Below are positions 6,174 through 11,492 of a stretch of 11,492 bases of DNA, in pieces (position 1 is the first letter of the stretch; each line of letters begins with the position of its first letter). Origin of the DNA: Bacteroidia bacterium (GTDB taxonomy: Bacteria; Bacteroidota; Bacteroidia; Bacteroidales; GCA-2748055); the NCBI GenBank assembly GCA_004525825.1, contig SPBY01000047.1, positions 1-11,492 of the forward strand. The letters are read 5' to 3'. The notes beneath the pieces are model-generated. The model was not told the origin of the DNA and did not search any database. It saw only the letters and a list, made by a program, of their open reading frames with translations. The position numbers were made by a program, and so were the translations under genes.

Positions 6174-6935
6174 ATGAGACCATATGTACTATCCGAAACC
6201 CACTGGTCAGATGTCAAGGAACAGGAGTACAAGCTGGCCATCCTTCCCTGGGGAGCTTGCGAAGCCCATAACTACCATCTTCCTTACGGGACTGATAACT
6301 ATGAAACGGAGGCGTTGGTGTTTGAAGCGGCCAGGCTGGCCTGGGAACAGGGGAGCAAGGTGATCGTGCTTCCCACCATCCCCCTGGGGGTGAATACGGG
6401 CCAGTCCGATATTTATATGACCATGAACATGAATCCTTCCACTCAGCAATCCATTCTGGAAGATGTGGCAGAGAGCCTCTATGCCTATGGCATGGATAAA
6501 CTCCTGGTAGTGAACGGACATGGAGGCAATGATTTCAGGCAAATGATCAGGGAGGTGGGAGCTGCCTATCCCGATATGCTGATGGCCACCTGCAACTGGT
6601 TCCAATCAGTGGATCAGGGCAAAATCTTTGAAAATGACGGAGGCCATGCCGACGAAATGGAGACCAGCCTGATGCTTTATGCCTGGCCTGAACTGGTGAA
6701 GCCACTCGATCAGGCAGGCGAAGGCAAAGCCAAAAAATTTAGTGTAGAGGCTTTGAATGAATCCTGGGCCTGGACCGAACGAAAATGGACCCGATGCACG
6801 GAGGATACTGGAATAGGAGATCCGCGGAAAGCCACCCGTGAGAAAGGCGAACAATATTTCAGAGAGGTCACGGCAAAACTTTCCCAACTCTTTGTTTCCC
6901 TGGCCGAAACCGGGGCTGGTGACCTCTATGTCTGA
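6174..6935 (+). CDS. Creatininase-family metal-dependent amidohydrolase
   Basis: This 253-residue cytoplasmic protein (no signal peptide) has the creatininase fold, whose members hydrolyse cyclic or linear amides with a two-metal site. The metal ligand set is visible: E30, H32 and H35 in GACEAHNYHLPYGTD with D41, H116 in VVNGHGGND, and E161 in GGHADEMETS. Length matches the usual 230-260 residues. Known branches are creatinine hydrolase, the MftE protease of mycofactocin synthesis and archaeal ArfB deformylase; this sequence does not clearly identify any of them, and no mycofactocin genes are nearby. It lies 40 bp after the UroD-like gene on the same strand and probably shares its transcript, so the two may act on one N-containing substrate. 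The C-terminal third (about 180-253) is Lys/Glu/Trp-rich and less conserved. Confidence 0.88.
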   Translation: MRPYVLSETHWSDVKEQEYKLAILPWGACEAHNYHLPYGTDNYETEALVFEAARLAWEQGSKVIVLPTIPLGVNTGQSDIYMTMNMNPSTQQSILEDVAESLYAYGMDKLLVVNGHGGNDFRQMIREVGAAYPDMLMATCNWFQSVDQGKIFENDGGHADEMETSLMLYAWPELVKPLDQAGEGKAKKFSVEALNESWAWTERKWTRCTEDTGIGDPRKATREKGEQYFREVTAKLSQLFVSLAETGAGDLYV

Positions 6936-6947
6936 GTACTCCCGAGG

Positions 6948-6976
6948 TTTATGAGCTCTCCCATAGTTTAAATTTG
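6948..6976 (+). promoter_or_regulatory. Probable Bacteroidota promoter for the GMC dehydrogenase operon
   Basis: TAAATTTG at 6969-6976 matches the -7 consensus TAnnTTTG exactly. TTTA at 6948-6951, 17 nt upstream, is a near match to the -33 TTTG but the spacing is 2 nt short. Transcription would start near 6983, leaving a leader of about 50 nt. It lies in the 96-bp gap that separates the creatininase gene from the dehydrogenase genes, the largest gap among the plus-strand genes. Confidence 0.5.
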
Positions 6977-7002
6977 TTCTTAAGGGATTTATTTCAAATT
7001 TG
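6970..7002. repeat. AAATTTG / CAAATTT inverted repeat over the promoter start region
   Basis: AAATTTG (6970-6976) and CAAATTT (6995-7001) form perfect 7-bp arms 18 bp apart, and 6995-7002 (CAAATTTG) is itself a palindrome. The left arm overlaps the -7 box and the right arm lies about 12-18 bp past the expected start. This could be a repressor site, but the arms are AT-rich and chance is a fair explanation. Confidence 0.35.
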
Positions 7003-7031
7003 GGAGTTCTATACCCAACTCTGAAAAACCT

Positions 7032-7586
7032 ATGTCCATTGACCGAAGAACCTTCCTGCTTACCGGGGTGGCTGGCTTTGGCAGCATCATGCTCATGCCT
7101 TCCTGTGTGACCCGGACTACTTCCTCCTGGCAGTTTTTCACTGACGAGGAGGCGGCCTGTGTGATAGCTCTGTGCGAACAGATTGTTCCGGCGGATGAGC
7201 ATGGAGGCGGAGCCACCAAAGCGGGCGTCATCCATTACATTGACAGGCAACTGGTGGCGGTGTTTGATTATGACCAGGTGATTTACCAGCAAGGGATCTC
7301 CGCTCTTCAGAACAGCTGTCTGGACCTCCATGGAAAGCGTTTTGAAACACTGGATTTTGACACCCAATACACCTTATGTACAGCCATGGAGGAAGGGAAA
7401 CTTCCCGGGGAGCACTGGGGTGAGCTGGACCAGGGCCGTTTTTTTCGCCTGGTCATCAGCCACTCCATGCAGGGATTTTATGGCCCCCCCAGGCACGGAG
7501 GGAACAAAGATTATATGAGTTATAAAATGATGGATCTCGATTTTCCACTGGTAGTGGGACGCAACCATTATGAACATTTAAGCTGA
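7032..7586 (+). CDS. Gluconate 2-dehydrogenase subunit 3 family protein, Tat-exported small subunit
   Basis: This 184-residue protein is the small subunit of a membrane-associated GMC dehydrogenase. It opens with a twin-arginine signal (DRRTFLLTGVAGFGSIMLM) and a possible lipobox ending at C25 (LMPSC), so it may be a lipoprotein. The mature part has the family pattern FTDEEAACVIALCEQIVPADEHGGGATKAG, starting near residue 36, then a helical body and a conserved-looking end (GFYGPPRHGGNKDYMSYKMMD). In related dehydrogenases this subunit carries the folded flavoprotein through the Tat pore. That fits here because the GMC gene starts 6 nt downstream and encodes no signal peptide. Usual length for the family is 150-250 residues. 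The family call is strong; the lipid anchor is inferred because the -3 residue is Met, which is not ideal. Confidence 0.9.
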   Translation: MSIDRRTFLLTGVAGFGSIMLMPSCVTRTTSSWQFFTDEEAACVIALCEQIVPADEHGGGATKAGVIHYIDRQLVAVFDYDQVIYQQGISALQNSCLDLHGKRFETLDFDTQYTLCTAMEEGKLPGEHWGELDQGRFFRLVISHSMQGFYGPPRHGGNKDYMSYKMMDLDFPLVVGRNHYEHLS

Positions 7587-7592
7587 CAGCCC

Positions 7593-9248
7593 ATGGCCAA
7601 TACACATGTCAATGCCATCGTAGTGGGTGCCGGTGCCGGAGGGGGAGTGGTTGCCAAGGAGCTGGCTGTACACGGACTTTCCGTGGTGCTCTTTGAAAGG
7701 GGCGGCTGGCCTGATTATGATGCACATATCAATGATGAACTGATATCCCAGCGCACCCAGGTGCTGGGTTCGGCCTTTGGGCCCGATCACCGAAAGCATC
7801 CCCGGGTAAGCATCCAGCAGGACGGATCAAAACAGGTGGTCACACCCATAAGCGGAGACTATGGCCACATTGCTGCCTGCGTAGGTTCGGGCACGGTATC
7901 GTATGGGGCCATGGCCTGGCGCTTTATGCCGGAGGATTTTAAACTGAAATCGACTTACGGTAAGGTGGAGGGTTCCACCCTGGACGACTGGCCCGTCTCC
8001 TATGAGGACCTGGAACCCTTTTACGAAAAGGCAGAATGGGAGATCGGGGTATCGGGCGACGACAGCCAGAACCCTTTTGCACCTCCCCGCAAAAAGCCCC
8101 AGCCCATGCCTCCCTTTGAATACAACCGTGCGGGGAGAATACTGGCAGAAGCGGGCAGCAGGCTGGGCCTTCACCCTTTTCCCATCCCCATGCTCAGAAA
8201 TTCCGTTCCCTACAACGGACGTCCTGCCTGCATCCGCAACCGGACCTGTGTGGGATTCGCCTGTCCGGTAGATGGGAAGAACGGTACCCACAATACGGTG
8301 ATTCCTACCGCCATGGCTACCGGAAATTGCGAGGTCCGGACCCATTGCCAGGTGGCAGAGGTCATGAGCGATGCCTCAGGCCGGGTCACCGGGATAAAAT
8401 ACTTTGATGGGGAGGATAAGGGGCAGATCCAGACCTCCGACCTGGTGATCGTGGCTGCATCGGCCACCGAGACTGCCCGCCTCTTGCTAAATTCAAAGTC
8501 CGATCTCTTTCCCCGGGGACTGGGGAACAATTACGACTGGGTGGGCCGCAACCTGCAGGGACATGCCTATACCGGAGCCGTGGGTCTTTATGATTTTGAG
8601 ATTACCGATTTTGCAGGTCCCGGTGCCTCCTTTGGAATGTGCGATTTTAACCACCACCACGATGGCATTGTGGGGGGCGGAATGCTGGCCAACGAATTCA
8701 ATCCCCTCCCTTATCTCTTTTCGGGAGTTCGTCCGCCCGGGGCCAAGCCTTGGGGCAGGGAGCACAAAGACTTCCAGATGAAGAACATCAAACGAATGGC
8801 AGTTCTCCAGGGCCCCATCCAGGAGATTCCCAACTTTGAGGCCAGGGTAACCGTCGATCCTTCCGTGAAGGATCACTGGGGCATCCCGGTGGTGGCCATG
8901 TCGGGCAGCCGTCATCCCATCGACTACGAGCATTGCAAATGGCTCTCATCCAAGGCCGAGATGGTTCTGAAAGAGGCCGGAGCCGTTCAGACCTGGCAAC
9001 GGGTGGGTGGACGGGGACTCAGCGGGGGACAGCACCAGGCTGGAACGGCCCGCATGGGCAATGATCCGCAGAGCTCGGTGTGCAACCGGTACGGACAGGT
9101 CCACGGCATCGATAATCTCTTTGTGGCTGACGGCAGTCTTTGTGTGACCAACGGAGGATTCAATCCGGTGCTCACCATCATGGCTCTGGGCTACTGGGTA
9201 TCGGATTACATTACCCGGAACTGGAACGCAAGCAAATTCAAGTCCTGA
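7593..9248 (+). CDS. GMC-family FAD-dependent sugar/alcohol dehydrogenase
   Basis: This 551-residue flavoprotein oxidises a hydroxyl group of a sugar, polyol or glycoside and passes electrons to a cytochrome. The FAD Rossmann motif is at 9-33 (AIVVGAGAGGGVVAKELA, ending VVLFERGG). The second FAD-contact block is near 95-110 (CVGSGTVSYGAMAWRF). The C-terminal GMC domain has the active-site His in GGQHQAGTARMG and the partner Asn in NGGFNPVLTIMALGYW, with ADGSL between. Three cysteines, C213, C219 and C224 (ACIRNRTCVGFACP), sit where FAD-glucose and fructose dehydrogenases bind a 3Fe-4S cluster, so an electron relay is likely. No signal peptide is present; export probably depends on the Tat signal of the preceding subunit. 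The cytochrome gene overlaps its stop by 1 nt (TGATG). Glucoside 3-dehydrogenase (LacA type) is a strong alternative to gluconate dehydrogenase; the substrate is not decided by sequence. Confidence 0.92.
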   Translation: MANTHVNAIVVGAGAGGGVVAKELAVHGLSVVLFERGGWPDYDAHINDELISQRTQVLGSAFGPDHRKHPRVSIQQDGSKQVVTPISGDYGHIAACVGSGTVSYGAMAWRFMPEDFKLKSTYGKVEGSTLDDWPVSYEDLEPFYEKAEWEIGVSGDDSQNPFAPPRKKPQPMPPFEYNRAGRILAEAGSRLGLHPFPIPMLRNSVPYNGRPACIRNRTCVGFACPVDGKNGTHNTVIPTAMATGNCEVRTHCQVAEVMSDASGRVTGIKYFDGEDKGQIQTSDLVIVAASATETARLLLNSKSDLFPRGLGNNYDWVGRNLQGHAYTGAVGLYDFEITDFAGPGASFGMCDFNHHHDGIVGGGMLANEFNPLPYLFSGVRPPGAKPWGREHKDFQMKNIKRMAVLQGPIQEIPNFEARVTVDPSVKDHWGIPVVAMSGSRHPIDYEHCKWLSSKAEMVLKEAGAVQTWQRVGGRGLSGGQHQAGTARMGNDPQSSVCNRYGQVHGIDNLFVADGSLCVTNGGFNPVLTIMALGYWVSDYITRNWNASKFKS

Positions 9249-10315
9249 TGAGAAGAAGCAAAAAACAAAAGAGAGCACTTGTGCTTATTTCGCTTCTTGC
9301 GGTTTTGTTGCTGGTGCTGTTCGGTGGCTATGCAGGCTGGAACTCTGCCAGACCAGAGCGCACCTGCGCTTCCTGCCATGAGATTGTGCCATCTCTGGAG
9401 ATCTGGCAGCAGAGCGCGCACCGGGAGGTGAGGTGTGTGGATTGTCACGGAACCGTTCTGGGGAACGGATTTCACAGCCTGAAAGAGAAGTCAGGCATGT
9501 TCTTTTCACATTTCCGCCAGGAACAGGTAAACGAGAGGGTGCACCTCGATGAAGAGGGAGTGCTGGAAGTGATGCAGGCCTGTATCCAATGTCATCGCGA
9601 TGAGTATACTTCCTGGCAGTCGGGGGGCCATTCTGCCACCTATGCCGATATTTTCCTGAATGAAAAACACAATTCCATGGAGCGGCCCTATCCCGATTGT
9701 TTCCGCTGTCACGGCATGTATTATGACCGGACCATCGCCGACCTGGTGGAACCTATCTTCACCACCGGGCCCTGGAGACTGAAGGAGCCGGAGAAAGCTT
9801 CTCAGGCTGTGATCCCCTGCCTGAGCTGTCACCCCATTCACATGGAGAACGAACCCATGACCCACCCGGAGTCCATGGACGATCCCTATGCCATTTTTTA
9901 TGAACGGGAAGAGCGCAATGCACTTACCGGTCTTTACCTGCGCTCGGACCGGATGCACCTCCGGGCCGACTTGTTAAGGAAACCAGATATTTATAATGGA
10001 GATGACGCAGTTCTGGTTTCGGACGACCCCCTGCAGCGCATCTGCATACAGTGTCATTCTCCCAACTGGGCCCATCAGGCCGGCACTGAAGATGACCGCA
10101 CCCCAACAGGAGTGCACGAAGGACTCAGCTGCCGGGCATGTCACCGCGGACACTCCAATGATCCCAGGAATGCCTGCAAGACCTGTCACCCGGCGGTGAC
10201 AAGTTGCGGTCTTAATGTAATGACCATGAACACTACCTATTTCAATAGCGAGAGTCCCAACAACATTCATTCCATGAAGTGCACCGATTGTCATGATCCG
10301 GTACCCGGAATGTAA
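9248..10315 (+). CDS. Membrane-anchored nine-haem c-type cytochrome
   Basis: This 355-residue cytochrome has nine CxxCH haem sites, at C40, C63, C112, C151, C191, C266, C295, C310 and C345. Residues 1-31 are a basic stretch followed by a hydrophobic helix (ALVLISLLAVLLLVLFGGYAGW) that looks like an uncleaved anchor, as in NapC/NirT/NrfH quinol dehydrogenases. The opening haem pair (ERTCASCHEI, then VRCVDCHGT) also recalls that group, but nine haems is more than their usual four or five. The true start is ATG 9248, sharing one base with the GMC stop; upstream in-frame codons lie inside the GMC gene. It should accept electrons from the GMC/small-subunit complex in the periplasm and hand them to quinone or another carrier. 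Three haems are clustered at the C-terminus (295-345). Its 5-6 extra haems compared with LacB-type partners are unusual. Confidence 0.92.
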   Translation: MRRSKKQKRALVLISLLAVLLLVLFGGYAGWNSARPERTCASCHEIVPSLEIWQQSAHREVRCVDCHGTVLGNGFHSLKEKSGMFFSHFRQEQVNERVHLDEEGVLEVMQACIQCHRDEYTSWQSGGHSATYADIFLNEKHNSMERPYPDCFRCHGMYYDRTIADLVEPIFTTGPWRLKEPEKASQAVIPCLSCHPIHMENEPMTHPESMDDPYAIFYEREERNALTGLYLRSDRMHLRADLLRKPDIYNGDDAVLVSDDPLQRICIQCHSPNWAHQAGTEDDRTPTGVHEGLSCRACHRGHSNDPRNACKTCHPAVTSCGLNVMTMNTTYFNSESPNNIHSMKCTDCHDPVPGM

Positions 10316-10328
10316 TCACACATTTTCT

Positions 10329-11492
10329 ATGAAAAGACGCAAATTCTTGAACAGTACAGCTAGTGCAGCACTTGGAACAGTTGGTGCTAATCAGATCCTT
10401 GGGAGGGAATTATCCGGGGCCGTTTCGCTGACCGATGTTAAGGCCACCTCAAAGCCCTGCCCGCTGGCCATTACCATGTGGGAGTTCTCCTGGCTGGAGA
10501 GAAGGTGGCCCGGTGCAGGGTATGAGGACTGGGACCAGGCCCTTACGGAATTGGTGGAGCGGGGCTACGATGCCATCCGGATCGATGCTTTCCCCCACCT
10601 GATCTATGAGGATGCCGAGAGGGAATACTTACTTATGCCTCATTGGGATACCCAGGACTGGGGAAGTCCGGAGATCAACCGGGTGAGGGTGCAGCCCAAT
10701 CTGAATCTTTTCCTGGAGAAATGCAGGGAGTATAAAGTGAGGGTGGGACTCTCCTCGTGGTTCCGAACCGATGAGGAGGATGTGAGAATGAAGCTGAATA
10801 CGGCAGAGAAGCTGGGTCAGGCCTGGTTGTCTGTTTTGAAATCCATTGAGGCAGGGGGAGTGCTGGATACCATTTTGTATGTGGACCTCTGCAACGAGTG
10901 GACAGGGGATGCCTGGTGCCCGTTTTTTGTGAACGATCCGCCGGAGGCCCTTTGGACCGGCTGGCATACCGACAAATCTCAGCAGTGGATGCGCGACTCC
11001 ATTGCCCTGCTTAAAAAGGAGTACCCCGAAATCCCGTATACTTTCTCATTTACCGGGGAGGCCGATGAGGTGATGCTTGAGAAGGGCCCTCTTGAGATGC
11101 TTGATTTCCTGGAACCTCATATCTGGATGACCAGCTACAAGGGAGGAGAGTTTTACCGGGAAGTGGGATACAACTTTGAACGGTTTGACTACAGTGGTTT
11201 CAGGAACATGGCTCTGCATGGAAAACGGATCTACGAGGAAAGGAAGGAGTACTGGCAAAAGGGTCTGAGCGATCAGATCCGGATGGCCGCACTCTGGTCA
11301 GAGAAGCTGAACCAGGCATTGATCACCACCGAATGCTGGGGGGTGGTCGATTACAAGGACTGGCCGCTGCTTGACTGGGATTATGTGAAGGAGCTGTGTG
11401 CACTGGGTACCGAGGAAGCAGCTGCCACAGGTAGGTGGCTGGCCATTGCCACCAGCAACTTCTGCGGGCCCCAGTTTGTGGGTATGTGGAGG
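10329..11492 (+). CDS. Tat-signal cellulase-like glycoside hydrolase, truncated by window edge
   Basis: An ATG at 10329 opens a frame that stays open to the last base, giving 388 residues with the end missing. Residues 1-25 hold a twin-arginine motif (RRKFLNSTASAALGTVGA), so it is probably exported folded. The body reads as a (beta/alpha)8 barrel: ITMWEFSWLERR near 53, RGYDAIRIDAFPHL near 80-93, VGLSSWFRTDEED near 135-147, YVDLCNEWTGD near 184-194, ITTECWGVVDYKDW near 332-345. The likely acid/base is E190 (CNEW) and the nucleophile E335 (TTECWG), the two-glutamate layout of clan GH-A; it resembles the cellulase-like Pfam group PF12876. It begins 13 nt after the cytochrome gene, so it is in the same operon, suggesting a glycoside substrate for the dehydrogenase. 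Family assignment is by eye, and activity on cellulose should not be assumed. Confidence 0.75.
   Translation, partial: MKRRKFLNSTASAALGTVGANQILGRELSGAVSLTDVKATSKPCPLAITMWEFSWLERRWPGAGYEDWDQALTELVERGYDAIRIDAFPHLIYEDAEREYLLMPHWDTQDWGSPEINRVRVQPNLNLFLEKCREYKVRVGLSSWFRTDEEDVRMKLNTAEKLGQAWLSVLKSIEAGGVLDTILYVDLCNEWTGDAWCPFFVNDPPEALWTGWHTDKSQQWMRDSIALLKKEYPEIPYTFSFTGEADEVMLEKGPLEMLDFLEPHIWMTSYKGGEFYREVGYNFERFDYSGFRNMALHGKRIYEERKEYWQKGLSDQIRMAALWSEKLNQALITTECWGVVDYKDWPLLDWDYVKELCALGTEEAAATGRWLAIATSNFCGPQFVGMWR

Noticed and set aside
7484..7490. C7 run in the small-subunit gene as a slip site
   Set aside because: Seven bases is short, and the run encodes a conserved-looking Gly-Pro-Pro segment, so it is ordinary coding sequence.

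Overview
The window looks like a Bacteroidota chromosome segment. The evidence is a SusC/RagA-type TonB-linked receptor at the left edge, TAnnTTTG-type -7 boxes instead of sigma70 promoters, and gene starts with almost no Shine-Dalgarno sequence. Ten protein genes are visible: one on the minus strand (cut by the left edge) and nine on the plus strand (the last cut by the right edge). I see no RNA gene, CRISPR array, insertion sequence or integrase. Everything here comes from reading motifs; no database search was run.

Left edge (1-928): the N-terminal 223 residues of a SusC-like receptor read leftward, followed by a 259-bp divergent intergenic region holding a -7 box for the rightward genes.

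Block A (929-5113): an asparagine-synthetase-like ATP-dependent amide ligase without a usable glutaminase site, a small radical SAM protein, an Asp/Glu-type racemase and a secreted P1-family (DmpA-like) peptidase. The first three overlap by 8 and 14 nt, and the fourth begins 10 nt later, so they are almost certainly one operon. The ligase plus radical SAM pair, with a racemase and no recognisable peptide precursor, is the best candidate for an undescribed biosynthetic or modification pathway.

Block B (5177-6935): a UroD-superfamily protein that carries the His-x-Cys...Cys zinc motif of cobamide methyltransferases, not a HemE-like site, and a creatininase-family metal-dependent amidohydrolase. 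A weak hairpin separates it from block A. An 8-bp tandem repeat lies between its two genes.

Block C (7032 to the right edge): a Tat-exported small subunit (gluconate 2-dehydrogenase subunit 3 type), a GMC flavoprotein dehydrogenase with no signal of its own, a membrane-anchored nine-haem cytochrome c and a Tat-signal cellulase-like glycoside hydrolase. These are tightly packed behind a probable promoter near 6948-6976. The set resembles the three-subunit periplasmic sugar or glucoside-3-dehydrogenases, here with an unusually haem-rich electron acceptor and a linked glycosidase. The likely role is periplasmic oxidation of sugars or glycosides with electrons passed to the respiratory chain.
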